Counted from the first letter of the stretch, positions 31,330 through 43,412 are shown. The stretch: 64,000 bases of DNA from Symmetrospora coprosmae (GCA_008802785.1 VUYT01000006.1:310001-374000), one strand, 5' to 3'. The notes: a model not told the origin generated them from the sequence alone. Program-made: numbers and translations.

Positions 31330-34106
31330 ATGGCGTCCCGGCACATCCAGCATGCAGCTGCAGCAATGGCATCAATAATGGCGCCGACCTGCAGGATATC
31401 CAGTAGGGTCACGCCCAATATGAGGATCCGGGTGCGCCTGTTGCACAACAGCGCCGCCGCCGCCGCCGCCGGTGTCCCGATGCGGTCTCGCACACTTGCA
31501 GCCAGCGTGCAGGAAGCCTCGAGCAGCGGGGCCCACAGCAAGTCAGCGACAGCTGTGGCATGGCAGACAAACAGTGCTCCTAGCATCCTTCATGCTGGTC
31601 CATCAGCACCAGCAAGCTCGGTTTGGCCAGAGCCACAGCCGACAAGATCTAGATGGCTCCACGGGGCGTCATCGCCTGCCAGCTCTCCTTGGGCCGTCCC
31701 AAATCGACGCCGCTCCCCTGTACATCTGGGACGTGCCCACACCCCTTCTCCTGCTTCTCTCCATTCCTCGGTGCGGCGCGCATACGGCACAGCGGCAGCC
31801 GCCTCCCTCTCGCCCGAAGCGACGTCCATCCCTCCGGCCCAACACCCAACGCGCAAGGAGCGCGAGATCCGCGCCTTCAAGAAGCAGCGGCGTCACTACC
31901 GCTTCCTCTACCTGCTCGTCGGGCTAGGTGCGGCTACAGTGATTGGGTACTACACCGTCACGCCCGTCCGGCATGCCGTCATTGCAGGAAAGCGCATCAC
32001 CCTCGTCGCAGCCGCCGTCCTCGCGTGCATCGCCGACTACAAGCTGCTCTTCAGGAAGGAGTGGGACGACCCCGCCGTGCGGCATCGGGACTACAAGGCG
32101 TGCCACAGTGCGTGCGGAAGACCGGGCAATATAGCCTGCGCAGACATGGCCCGAGACTGACGACTGTCGGGCACGCCCCCGCGGGCTGCCGCCAGAGCGC
32201 TGCGCTGAGCGGATACTCAAGGTTCTTCAGCTGAATGGCGGGATCTACATCAAGCTCGGGCAGCACATGAGCTCGATCCAGCTCATTCCCGAAGAGTGGT
32301 CCAGCACGATGCGGCCTCTGCAGGTCAGTCCACGCTTACGCTCATGTCGAGATCGAGAGAGCTGACGGACGACCACATCCCTATGCGCGATGCAGGACCA
32401 ATGCGTCCCCACGCCGCTCGAGGACGTGCACAAGCTCTTCCTGCACGACATTGGCGAGCCGATAGAGAACCTCTTTTCGGACTTTGACCCAAATCCTATT
32501 GGCGTCGCCTCGCTCGCGCAGGTCCACATTGCAACCGACAGGATCACGGGCAGGAAGGTGGCCGTCAAGCTCATGCACCCAGATCTGCAGGAGTTCACTC
32601 AGCTCGACATGACGACTGTGTGAGTTACTCCAGAGTGATCTCCTGCCACCGACCATACAAGTCGAGCAGGAAACGTGGCTAAGACGTGCCTACCTGCCTC
32701 GCTCACATCAGCTCCGCCATGCTCAAAGTCGTTCGATACTTTTTCCCGACCTTTGAGTTCTCCTGGCTCGGTGAGGAGATGGAGCAGAAGTGGGTTTCAG
32801 CCGTCCCTGCCGGTGGCATCGGAGTATGGGCCAGGTTGAGCTGACTGAACGTGAATGGTCACCAGCCTCCCGCTCGAGATGGACTTCAGGCACGAAGCGG
32901 CGAACGCCAAAAACTGCGTGTCCAACTTCAGCAAGCTCAAGGTGACGAGTCTCGTCGTTCCAGAAGTGCTCTGGGCGCAAGAGCGCATCCTTGTCATGGA
33001 GTTCATCGAAGGCGGACGAGTCGACGATCTAGAGTACCTTGCGAAGCATGGCATTGACCGGAGTGAGTCCTCGTTCTGCCGTCTCTTCCGGCACGATGGC
33101 TGTAAGGTGCCCAGAGACTGACGGCTGACTGCCATGCTTCTGCCGTTACACAGACGCCGTTTCGTGCGAGATCTCTCGCATCTTCTCCCAGATGCTCTTC
33201 ATCGACGGCTGCTTCCATGGCGATCCAGTGAGCTGTCATAACTCGTCACGCTGGTCTGCGCATAGGCGTCCGGCTAACGCGCGCATTTTGCGCACTCTGC
33301 AGCACGCGGGGAACCTGCTCATCCGGCCTCTGTCGCTCAGTCAGCGCAGCACAACCCGTTCGGCACACAACTTTGAGATTGTCTTGCTCGACCACGGCCT
33401 CTGGTTTGACATCTCCAAGCCCTTGCGGACCAACTACGCTCGCCTGTGGCTGTCGCTGCTCGCTCCGAAGACGCCGGCGGTCGATGCGGAGCGGCGACGA
33501 TATGCTGCCCTCGTGGGGAACATCGGGCCGGACCTGTTCCCGATCTTTGAGGCGGCCATCACTGGGCGCGCGGGTCTCAGCGACGAGGACGCCGCTGCCG
33601 CTGCCGAGGCTGGAAAGCTCACTGCGCCGCTCGAGGGCAGCCTTGTGGGCCTCGCGACGCAGACGCCGGAGGACGCGCAGCGCCTCCGGAACGCCTTCAT
33701 GCAGGAGGGCATGATCAGCGCCATCTTTGAGCTGCTCCGCCGCGTGCCCCGCCGCCTGCTCATGGTCCTCAAGATCAACGACCTCACGCGCTCGCTCGAC
33801 AAGTCGCTCAACCCGTCCCACCCGCCCTGGCGCGTCTGGCTCATTGTTGCGCGCTTCTGCTGCCTCTCGGCGTACCAGGACGACGTCGAGCAGCTCAACG
33901 CGCCAGGGTGCACGCTGAGCGGGGTCGGGCTGCTCCGAGAGCGCCTGAGCAAGTGGATCGGCTTTACAGTGTGGTACCGCGGGCTAGGCATTGTCGAGTT
34001 CCTCGCCGACCGGTATGCCAAGTTTGTCAAGACGCAGGCATTTGTCGTCGGGCTCGTCCGCGGGGGATGGCGAGAAGCCAAGGAGAGAGAGGCGGGTCTG
34101 ATCTGA
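31330..34106 (+). CDS. MCP2: Mitochondrial ABC1/UbiB-family atypical kinase, MCP2/ADCK1-like
   Basis: Seven exons (31330-32107, 32196-32323, 32396-32619, 32712-32789, 32866-33062, 33154-33227, 33303-34106) join to 760 residues. The N-terminus (MASRHIQHAAAAMASIMAP, then Arg-rich) is a typical matrix presequence; a TM segment follows (YRFLYLLVGLGAATVIGYY). ABC1 hallmarks: KxGQ motif in GGIYIKLGQHMSS, Ala-rich loop and Lys in GVASLAQVH and RKVAVKLMHP, WLGEEMEQNLPLEMDFRHE, catalytic-loop HGDPHAGN (formed across an intron) and metal-binding LLDHGL. The LPLEMDF segment and EFSWL context fit the ADCK1/MCP2 branch rather than COQ8. Yeast Mcp2 acts in mitochondrial lipid and coenzyme Q homeostasis. 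An upstream in-frame ATG (31123) is possible. The stop codon lies inside a pentanucleotide repeat. Confidence 0.92.
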
Positions 34107-34167
34107 TCTGATCTGATCTGATCTGATCTGATCTGATCTGATCTGATCTGATCTGATCTGATCTGAT
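34097..34167 (+). repeat. Pentanucleotide microsatellite (ATCTG)n overlapping the kinase stop codon
   Basis: About 14 perfect copies of ATCTG/TGATC. The first unit supplies the last residues and the TGA stop (34104-34106) of the MCP2-like gene; the rest forms the start of the 3' UTR. Because the unit is 5 bp and contains TGA, every reading frame entering it stops within three units. Confidence 0.95.
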
Positions 34168-34289
34168 GCGCAGTCTATCGATACCCGCTATTTCGCATTT
34201 CGTCAGGTGTGTCCGTGATGGCATTGTAGATTAGGCAGGCTGGGTAAGGGAAGCGCGGTGACTAGATCTGTGCAAGCCATTGCGCCCGT

Positions 34290-35358
34290 CTATACTTCGG
34301 ACCGTGAGGTCGCCTGTTGCAGGTAGTCATAGATGGTCCGACTGCACTGCAGTACTTGCTCGGATTTGCTCATGGTGCGCGCTTCCAGCAGCAAGAGTCG
34401 CTTCGCCCTTGCCTCGTCTGATAGACGACCATCCTGCACGTCCGCATTCGTAAAGAACGAAGCGTGAGCTTTGGTGTACGCCGGCCAGACAATGTTGTCA
34501 AAGTAGCCGGGCGGATCGACCCAGAAGGATTCGGCGGTGACCTGCGACCCGCGAAGCATATTAGACTTGAGTTTTCACCAGTCGCGAATAGTGGCGACAT
34601 GGACGCACGAATCCCTTGCGGTCTGTGCGGCGCTGTCGAAGAACGTCCTTGTCCTCGCGCACGAATATGCGAACTTCGTACATGCCCTCGACGCTCTTGT
34701 CCCAGAATGCGAGGAAGCCGTCGACAAGGACGAAGATGGTGTTGCAATGGCTTTCGGAAGTCAGAGAGTGGAAGCGCTCCTTCTCGCTGGCGATCCTGAG
34801 ACAGCCAATGCCAACCGGCAAGCAGGAGTCAGAGAGCACGCAGATCGTCCTCGGACGGAGAGGTTGTGGGCCAGCCGCGACTCCAATGTGCATGAGCTTA
34901 CATGCCCTCGTCCACGGCGATGGGGTCTGGTTGGACGAGATAGTCGTACGTGACATGGTCGGACGGCAGCCTTCCTGTTGGGCGCAGGTCTTGCAGCTGA
35001 GCGCGAAAGCGGGTCCAGTCTATTGCGCCGTCTGGGTCGTCCCAGTCCTGCTGCCCCAACACTGGATGAAAGGGGATTTCGCCGTCTGGAGGAGCAAAGT
35101 CATCCTGAGGGAGAGAGCGTGCATGGGCACGTCAACCGCAGGCGGGAAATGGGGACGTGGAGTGAAAGCGAGAGGTCGCGAGCGCACCTGGTGTACAATG
35201 AAGGAGCCGGGAGGGAGGATGCGGAGGAGATGGGTCGCAAGGGACGTCTTGCCGGAGCAGCTCGCGCCTCCGATCCCTACGAAGATGATTCGGCGGCGGG
35301 GTGCACGAGTACGTGTCTCGTCAGCATGCTCTGCAGATGCTGCATCAGTCGATGCCAT
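34290..35358 (-). CDS. NRK1: Nicotinamide riboside kinase (NRK1-like)
   Basis: Four exons on the minus strand (35358-35188, 35104-34902, 34795-34609, 34541-34290) give 270 residues in frame. The Walker A loop is GIGGASCSGKTSLA. HQDDFAPPDGEIPFHP is the substrate-binding segment (DDF). TRFRAQLQDLR, then VLVDGFLAFWD, the lid REDKDVLRQRRTDRK and FWVDPPGYFDNIVWPAY complete the family pattern of NRK/uridine-kinase-like P-loop enzymes. It phosphorylates nicotinamide riboside to NMN in NAD+ salvage, probably in the cytosol. An upstream in-frame extension exists but the P-loop begins ~23 residues after the chosen ATG, the usual distance. It faces the MCP2-like gene tail-to-tail across the ATCTG repeat. 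Confidence 0.93.
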
Positions 35359-36260
35359 TGGTCCCCGGTCTGTCAGTGATGCCGGTGCGGCGAGGGAGAG
35401 GTATAGAAAGAGGCCTCTTTTGAAACGCGCCTGTACGCGTCCAGGCCCAGGCACGCCGTGGTCTCACGATTGGCTTTGCACTGCGACAAAGCAATACAGC
35501 CTAAATAAGAGGAGAGGCTTTGACACACGCAGAGCCGACGACGCGACATTCGTGCTTGTGTGTTCCCTCGACTGAGTGAAGGAAGGAAGGCTCGGGTGGG
35601 CGTGCCTGCGTGTCGCGCACGTCGCACAGGTGATGAAGAGGCCCAGGCCCATGCACCGTACTCTCCGCCTCCGCCCCCGGCCGGGCACTCCCGTTGGGCG
35701 GCGTTCTTTCTCCGTTCACGGAAGGGGAGCTGCGACAGCAAGCAAGGCAAGGAGGACAAGGCAGCGCTCCGGAGAGTATACTGTCAGCTGAGAAGCAAGC
35801 GTTGCTGTTCCTCTCACTCTACTGCAAGACTGTACTACTCGTAGCCGACGGCAGCTCCGGGTCAATCAGTTGGAAAGACCGCGTCCGCACGCGCACGAGT
35901 ACCGTACACGGGGCTGTGTCATCAGATGGCATAAGCAGGACGATCTCTTCTGCCTTCCATTTCCACTCTATTCATTTCCAGGTCCCGGGTAAGTCGAGCC
36001 AGGAAGCGGCGTGCGACTGTGGCTGCTGATACAGTGCCAGTCCTCACCCATCTCTGCTGCATTGCTGTCCCTGCTACCCGCACCGCAGTCGCAGCCACCC
36101 ACCCTCCCTGCGCTGCCCGCCACGGTGCCGTCGTCGTGGTCGCTGGCTGATCAATCAAATCTTCATCATTCATCACCGACCGACCGACCGACCATAGCAA
36201 TACCGTACGCGTGCAGCGAGCAGGAACACGACAGCACACACGCACACACACGCACGCACC
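35359..36260. promoter_or_regulatory. Divergent intergenic region, NRK1 (-) / bZIP (+)
   Basis: About 900 bp. The last 90 bases before the bZIP ATG carry short repeats: (CGAC)4-5 near 36175-36193 and ACACACGCACACACACG near 36237-36256, probably in the 5' leader. No gene supported. Confidence 0.45.
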
Positions 36261-38121
36261 ATGTCGGATCCACCGCCCACCCTGCCTCTACCGCCCATCC
36301 GCTCCCCACGGCCCTTCAGCTTCTCCGATCACACGTACAACCCAGTCGACCCATCCAGCTTTGCCCACTTCATGCCCTCGCCCATTGCGAATCAGCATCA
36401 GCGCTCACCGGGGCCAGGTGCCGCGGCGGCCGCGTCAGGCCAGAGCGTAATAGGGAACAGCATGCTGCTGGGCAACGGAAATGCAGGAGCCAGCAGCAGC
36501 AGCGGCAGCAGCAGCAACAACGGCGGCGGCGGCGGCGGAAACTATCCGCCGCACCTCTCGCCGTCACACCTCGGCGTTGTCAGCAGCGGCAGCAACAATG
36601 GCGCTGGCGGGCTTGCAGTTGGCAGCAGCAGCAGCAGCAGCAACAGGAGCGATCACAACGGCCTAGGCAACGGATTGCAGCAGCGCTTCCCTTCGCCGAA
36701 TTCTACAGCGGGCCCTCTCTCCTCTGCAGGAGGCAGCCTGCCGCCCTTGCCCCCTGTGCCTTCCCCATCGCCCGGAGCCATCCCAGCTCTCTACCCGCCG
36801 CGCGTCACACAGAAGCGCAGCTATACGGATCACCAGTATCAGCAGCAGCCACTGCAGCCACCTCTGCAACACCGACCTAGCCACCAGCAGCAGCAGGGCC
36901 AGCGCTCTCCTCGACGCCCGCAGAGCAGCAGCCAGCAGTATCACCCGTACGCACATGCCCAGCACGCACTGCACAAGAATGGCGACGGGACCGAGAGTCC
37001 TGGCACAGGCGGTGACGGCGAGGGCGAGCTGGACGGTGAACCGGAAGGAGAGGGCGAAGGAGACGCGGAAGGGTCGGATCTCGATGGTGTGGATGCAGGC
37101 GGGTCGGCGCTCAAGGACGAAGACGCCGATGGCGACTCGCTGCCGCCCACACCAGGGGGAGCTGGGACCGGCAAAGGCCGCGCCCGGCGCGAGAGCAGCA
37201 GCACAGCGTCCGGGCGCGCGCTCAAACAGACCAAGCGGGCGGCGCAGAACCGTGCCGCGCAGCAGGCCTTCCGGAAGCGCAAGGAGGAGCGCATCCGGGA
37301 TCTCGAGGATAAAGAAAAAGTGCTCAATCGATACATCGAGAAGGAGAACCAACTTGTGCGCAGAGAGCAGGAATTGCTTGAGCGAGAGCAGGCCTTTGCG
37401 CTCTGGAAGATGAAGGCGGACCACCAGGCGCAGGCACAGGCGCAGGCGCAGGCACAGGCGCATGCGCAGCATCAGGGACACAACGGTCATGGTCAGGCAC
37501 ACCAGGGCGCACACCCTTACGGCGCAGCAAGCCCCGGACCAGGATCGGGCTCGGCGTCTGGTGGGGGAGGAAGCAGCGGGGCCGCGCCCAACACGTCAAT
37601 AGGGAGCATGAGCGGGAGCGCCGTGAGCGGGAGCATTGCGAGCGTCAGCGGAGGGCGCGTAAACAACATCAGCAAGTCGGGCGGCACGGGCGGCTCGAAC
37701 GGGAACACGTCGGGCTCTGAGTACAACTCGTCCAGGAGCGACGCGGATTCCGCGGCGGCACGCGAGGCGCACAAGCAGCTCGTCAGCCTCAAGCTCGACA
37801 TCAACGAGATGAAAAGACAGCTCGAGCAGAAGGAGAGCCTGCTCGAGGCCATGCGGCGCTCGCTGGGTGGGTTTCCCCTCCTTCTGGGTCCAATCGCAGA
37901 GACGTGGCAGGCAAGCAATCGCTGACGAGACGGTTTCGGGGTACTTGTGTGCTACAGAGGACCTCGGCTCGGAGAACCGGGCGCTGCGGAAGTACCTGCT
38001 CGAGCAAGGGCACAGCCTCGTCGATCTCGAAGCCCGCGAGTTTGACGCGCACATGCAGGACCTCGATGTCAACAAGGTCGAGCCGCCTCGCTCACACTCC
38101 CAGACGCCGCAGCAGCTGTGA
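36261..38121 (+). CDS. AP-1 (Yap)-like bZIP transcription factor
   Basis: Two exons (36261-37866, 37958-38121) encode 589 residues. The N-terminal ~310 residues are Ser/Gly/Gln/Pro-rich with acidic Gly-Glu repeats. The basic region KRAAQNRAAQQAFRKRKEER carries the fungal AP-1 signature NxxAQxxFR, followed by a leucine zipper (RDLEDKEKVLNRYIEKENQL). An Ala-Gln dipeptide repeat follows the zipper, and the C-terminus has a second coiled coil across the intron (SLKLDINEMKRQLEQKESLL ... RKYLLEQGHSLVDLE). No Cys-rich redox domain like that of Yap1 is visible, so peroxide sensing of the Yap1 kind is not expected. It binds DNA in the nucleus; targets unknown. A glutaredoxin gene lies 600 bp downstream on the same strand. 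Confidence 0.92.
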
Positions 38122-38728
38122 TTGCGATGCACAGTAGCCCCGCCGCGCTGGACCGACCCGAATGCATACACGTATTAAGCAGCGGTCAGTGCGGTTTTGA
38201 CACTCGCCTGGCTGAAGTCAGAGGAGAGCGCCACAACGCAGCTCGACCCATCGCATCGCATTTATGCACCAAGCTCGGACCGAGACGTCTTTGCCTAGGT
38301 AGCATGCGTAACAGCACCGACACAGACTCGACTGCATTTCATCTCGATCTGTCATAAATCGCATCGTTTTCCGCCACGCTGCGTGGCCTAGCCAGCCCCA
38401 GTGGGCTCGCTGTTGTTGTATCTCAAACCACTCATATGCGGTAACCCAGCCTCTTGTCATTCGATAGCTCTATCTGCAATGCCACACCGCGTTCGCACCT
38501 TTGAGCGTTTCTCTGAGAGGACGCCTTGTCCCGGCTGCGGAGCACAGCTGCCCTGGCCCGCGGCTGCTGACTGGGCGAGCAGGCACGTCATCGCCCCCGT
38601 CTGGCTGCCGCTCCCCCTCAGCTCTGCGCATGGGAGACGGAGCTTCCTGTGGTCTTCGTCCATCGCACCGTCCTTGCATGTCATCAGCTGCAGCTTCATC
38701 CTCGTACACCACAGAACCAGCCATCACA
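38122..38728. other. Intergenic region, bZIP to glutaredoxin
   Basis: About 600 bp with the glutaredoxin promoter. No supported gene or notable repeat. Confidence 0.45.
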
Positions 38729-39316
38729 ATGTCCAACGTAAAGGATCAGGTCCAGGTGCGGCGCTTCGTGCAGGCTGGGCCGGTGGGCAGAGAAGCAGCG
38801 GACGGGCAGGCAGGCTGACGAGGACCTCCCTGCGCCCTCGGCCGTCCTCAGAAGCTCATCCAGGAGAACGACGTGGCCATCTTCAGCAAGAGCTACTGCC
38901 CGTAGTGCGTTCCGGTTCTCCTGCCCGCGATGCGCGCACCGGCCAGGCAGGGCCGAAGCAGCCGGATGATCACGATGGAGGCTGAACTCCGCTATGTTGG
39001 TTGCCCTCAGCTGCAAGAAGGCAAAGTCCACCATTCAGTCGCTCGGTCTGGACGACGGGGCCGTAGGCATCCTCGAGCTCGACGAGATCCGAGACGGGGC
39101 CGAGATCCAGGACTACCTCGAGTCCGAGACGGGTGGGTCGGCCCTTCCATATCCTGCAGATCCGGACACACGCAGCATGCTAACGTCGAGTCGAGCATCC
39201 CAGGCCAGAGGACCGTCCCGAGCGTGTGGATCAAGGGCAAGTTTGTCGGCGGCAACAGCGAGCTCTCGGCCATCCCGAGGAAGGAGCTCGAGCAGCGAGT
39301 AAAGCCCGCCGCATGA
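38729..39316 (+). CDS. GRX1: Dithiol glutaredoxin (CPYC)
   Basis: Four exons (38729-38755, 38852-38904, 39011-39132, 39204-39316) give 104 residues, the normal length for a class I glutaredoxin. The active site SYCPYCKKAK is split by an intron inside the Tyr codon. The cis-Pro motif TVPSVWIKG and the glutathione-binding GGNSEL follow. The enzyme reduces disulfides and glutathione adducts using glutathione; no targeting peptide is seen, so it is probably cytosolic. The first exon is only 9 codons. Confidence 0.95.
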
Positions 39317-39778
39317 GCCGGTCTCAATCCAGCGGAAAACGCAACATCGTGTAGCGTAGCGTAGTCCCCGCATATAATGAGACCCGGCGCAGATGCACCG
39401 AAATCCATCCCAGCGTCGAAAGGCAACTCCCACAAGGCTTGCCATCTGCTGTGAAGTGGCTCGAGGCAGAACTATCGCTACACGACTAAGGAAGCATTGG
39501 CTACTGCGCCTTTTCCGAGAGATTCCGACTTGTGCATGCTCAGAGTGGAGCATAGTTGTACTTGAGCATAGCAGTGTTACAGCCCTTCCCCAAAAGGCTG
39601 GTGGAGCTCCGAAAAGATGGTGGCTCGATGCCTTCACAAGTACTGTCCTGTTGGAGACGCACCGGCACTCGTGAGCTTCTGCATCGTCTTCTCCATGAGG
39701 CCAACTCCAGCACTGGCGGACGCGCTTGTGCATTTCCTGACGCGCTTGCCTTGCAGGAAAGAACGAGCGATGCCCGTA
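39317..39778. other. Intergenic region between convergent glutaredoxin and homeodomain genes
   Basis: About 460 bp of 3' flank, less GC-rich than the neighbouring genes. Nothing recognisable. Confidence 0.45.
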
Positions 39779-42398
39779 TTAGCGTTCATCTCCAACACGC
39801 GTCAGATAGGCATGCAGACACTTGCCCCTCTTCTCGTCCTCTTGATCACTTCCATCATCGTTTGCCGCTGCCACAGGCACCTGATTCTCTCCCCCGCTGC
39901 GGCGCCGCGCATATTTAGGGCTGCGCAGCGACACGGTACTCCCGATTCTCCCTCGACTACGTCCGGGGGAAGCTGGTCCGCCCTTCGAACCCGTACGCGC
40001 TCCCGGCGGACTGTACGACACCGGCCCGCGTTCGCGCAGTTCCCTGCTCGAGGAGACCGTAGAGCCTAGACCGCGCGCCGAGGTTGGTGCATCATCGTCG
40101 AATGGGCCTCTGGAACAGCTCGCACCCTCCGCCGCTGCATAGTCGCTCTTTGCCACCCTCGATCTGTCACCAAGGCTCGCACCCGTAGAGCGCCGCGTCC
40201 GCACGAGCGGCGGCGAGCGCAGGAGGGACGGCGATGGCAGCCCAGAGTCGAGTGTCATGCGGGGTCCTTTGCTCTCTGGCTCGGACAGGTCAGACTCCAC
40301 ACTCGGACGGCGGCGCACCGTGGGCTTGGCGCAGGTGTCCTGGTCAATCCGCAAGCTTGTGGCCGCATCGTTCTCTAGAAAAGCGGAAGCAGCACCTTCG
40401 GGCCTGTGCTGTTGAGCAGGAGATGGCGGAGAGATGTACGGCTTGCTTACGCTGCGGACCATCGGCTGGCTCGTTGGCCCGAGCGGTGGCAGGCCAGCCA
40501 GTGCGTCCGACAGGCGAGGCAGAGCAGGTCCGTGCCCGTTTCCGCTTGCGCCGGTCGAGCCTGAGCGCGAGCGCTGGAACGGCACTGCGCCCATCGAGCT
40601 CGTTCCGAAAGACGACGGTGAGGCGTGCCTGCTGCTGGTGCTGATGGTCTCGCTGCGGCCGAGGTTGAGGCCCATTGTCGTACTGCTGATGCTTGCATGA
40701 CGCAGGGGCGGCAAGGCCAGCCCGCCGTCATGCAGCGACTGCCCGCTTGTCTCATCCCGGATGGACGGAAGCGGAGAGCGCGAGTAGTGCCTCGCGTGTG
40801 TGAACGGGTCGGTGGCGTTCTCGGGCGGTGCCTTCGAAGACGCCCGAGACGCCGTCCAGCCGCCCTCTCGCTGCTCGTTGCGGCTGGCGGGACGAGATGT
40901 CAGGGGCGTGGGAGCATCAGGGAGACTCGCCATCTTCGTGTCGTACGCAGCGGCACGGACAAGGGACGACAGGCCATTGTCTGCAATGGCGGAGGGCGAC
41001 GCTGACCTGAAAGGGTGGGATGGGCCGGTCCCGCGAGTAGCGAGGTACGACATTGCAGACTGTACGTTCTCGGCGTTGACACTGCTGATGCGCGGACGGG
41101 GCTTGCTGCTCGACGAGAAAGGTGACTGGTGCGTTGGGTCGACTCCGCGCGTGTTGCCTTTTCCGGGGATTCTGGCCAGATCGTCGTGTAGGCTTGTTGG
41201 TCCCGTGTAAGCCTCCTTACTGCTGTCTATGGCCCTTTGCGATGCCGCTGCTTTGACATCTGTCGGTGCAAGCGAGTCTGCGGCCGACGAGGGCCGCGAT
41301 AGGTTGCCTGACACCATCGGGGCCGGCAGATTGCTTCGGTAGCCATTGTTCCAGGACTCGCCCTGTGCGTAGCCAGGGTAGTCGGCATCCACACTCGCAC
41401 TGGGAGAGTCAGGCGAGTGCTGGCTCCCCACAGGATAGGCCCTATAACCGTCAGGCGGGTAGTGAGGGTGGTGAGGCGGGAGTGGGTAATGAGGGTCGAT
41501 GGTTGGATAGCCTGAAGGACCGTATATCCCGGGATGTGGAGGACCGTAGGGCGGATAGCCGGGATAGGCTGGATAGCCTTGATGCATCATTGCGTGCTCC
41601 TGCGGGCCCGTAGGTCCGTAGACGGGGTGGTATCCCGGCGGGTAGCCCCATGGTTGAGCAGGATTGCTTGAAAGCCCCCCTGCACCGTGCAGATACGGCG
41701 GAAACACGGTACCAGGCGGCGGGCCTCGCGCCCAAGCTCTGCCTCCAATTCCACGCATGGCCTGCCGGCGGTTCTGAAACTGTTTGCGCATGAAAGGGGA
41801 TGCAGGTTTGGCGCATCAGGCCGAGCAGGACATGCCCCGAATGGGCTGAGGGAACCACGAAGCGGAGAAGAGCGACCTACCCATACTTGAACCCTGTGAG
41901 ATGGTGCAGACGAGCATCAGCCATTGTTCATTGCTGTCTTAGGCAAAGCGAGCGATGGTTTTGGAGTAGGGAGCTCACCTCCTCTTGTCCATGCCGAGCT
42001 CCAACGCTAGCTCAGCTCTCCTTTCAGCAGCTGGAAAGGGGTTGATCTCGATCTAGATTCAGCGGATATATCATGGGCGTCGATATGTTTGCAGGGATGA
42101 GAGTCGAGGCGGGTGGCGTCAGTGGCCCGCATGCTGGCGATTGACACGGGGCTGGCGCACAGGAGCGTACCTCTCGTGTAAGCACAGCTACCTGATGCGG
42201 AGTCGTTGCCAATCTCTTTGGCTTTGAGTCGTCATCGTCGTTGTTGGACGCGGCTGTTGCTGTCACTGCCGCCGCGCTGCGTTTCCGACGGCGCCCAGAA
42301 GCAGACTCGTCGTCCGGCAGGGTCGTGTCGCCTCCCTCTGAGCTGGCTGTGCTTTGGACTGATGCCTGCTGCTCCCTCCATGCTGCTACGTTGTTCAT
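39779..42398 (-). CDS. Homeodomain transcription factor
   Basis: Four exons on the minus strand (42398-42171, 42052-41979, 41893-41881, 41779-39779) join in frame to 771 residues. The homeodomain spans residues ~55-115 and all three introns fall inside it: KPKRLATTPHQVAVLTRE / IEINPFPAAERRAELALELG / RVQVW / FQNRRQAMR. The recognition helix therefore crosses a 13-nt exon (VQVW) and the WF-QNRR junction. The remaining ~650 residues are disordered: a Pro/Tyr/Gly/His-rich stretch (PYGPPHPGIYGPSGYP) and a long Ser/Arg/Pro-rich region. This is the general layout of fungal Phx1/Yox1-type homeobox proteins, but no specific orthologue is claimed. It is divergent from the PWWP gene. Confidence 0.9.
41881..41893 (-). 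other. 13-nt microexon in the homeodomain gene
   Basis: Acceptor CATCTCACAG, donor GTAGGT. It completes the Arg codon begun in exon 2 and encodes VQVW of the DNA-recognition helix. Skipping it would lose four residues and shift the frame. Confidence 0.85.
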
Positions 42399-43412
42399 CG
42401 CGGGCTTGCGTACCTCAGGGCAGATAGGTCTGTCGGATGCGTCACTAGACTGGCAGCTTGCTCGTAGACAGGTCGACTGGGCTAGTGACGAGCAGATGGA
42501 GGCCCTGTCTCAGCGGAAAAGAGCGGCGAGTGTGGTCGCTGATGCAAATGGCTGTGAGCTGCGCCCTGTCCTGCGGTGATGAAATGGTCTGCCCTGAGAA
42601 ATTCTGAGTGCCTCTGACGACAGCCCCCGGACGGTCTGAGCGAGGGCGGAGGTGACCGACGGGAGTGACGCGGGTGCCCGGGGGGGCTGAAGAGCTCGAC
42701 TCGCTGGAGTGGGTCAATGGTCGTAACTATAAACGATGAAAGAGCAGAGAGGGGATCCTTGTTGTGCAGAAGAGGAGGGAGAGGGAGAGGGAGAGGCGAC
42801 AGGGGATGGCAGTAATACACGGAGGACTTGTCTGATGAAGGGAGTCGTCAAAACCGCACGCACACGCCCATCCCCTCCGCTTCGGGCGCCCGTCGAGCTC
42901 CGTCCCTCCGTCAGGCAAATCATGCTACGGCCAGAACGGGGACGCGCAGACCCCAAACACGGCAACGTGATGCAGCGTGATGGGTAACGCGCGGATGAGC
43001 GAATGCGGGTGCCGCGGAGAATGCGGAGAGCCTGGATCAAGAGAGACGAGCACGGCACGCGTAGTTGCATCGTAGACGACTTGGTGGAGCCGGCTTTCCA
43101 GAAGAAGCATTGACGCGCGTTGTCGAATCCGTAGAATCGTCAAGACGTCAAAGTTCTCCGCCGCCGTCGGCTTGGACCCGAGCGGGCTGAGCGGGTCCGG
43201 CAAGTCCGCGTTCTTCTTGACATGTTGACTGGTGATGGACCCACAAGACGGACAAAGCAGCTCTCCCCTTTGACAGTTCCGCATTTCCAGTTCGCGAGTA
43301 CTTTACGTCCGACCACAGCCAGGATATCAGACAACTGCCGCGCCTCATTAGCGCGTCGCTCTTCGTACGCACGGGCTGCCGCGCCTGCCAGTGGTTTCGA
43401 CGCTTCGCCATC
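42399..43412. promoter_or_regulatory. Divergent intergenic region, homeodomain gene (-) / PWWP gene (+)
   Basis: About 1 kb. It includes a short GGGAGAGGGAGAGGGAGAGG purine repeat near 42776-42795. No coding frame with family or splice support. Confidence 0.45.

Noticed and set aside
34016-34224. Repeated-DQIRSDQIRS peptide frame on the minus strand
   Set aside because: Simply the translation of the ATCTG microsatellite; no gene.
36011-36880. 289-codon plus-strand frame overlapping the start of the bZIP gene
   Set aside because: Out of frame with the bZIP protein, low-complexity Gln/Arg/Pro, and begins inside the promoter.
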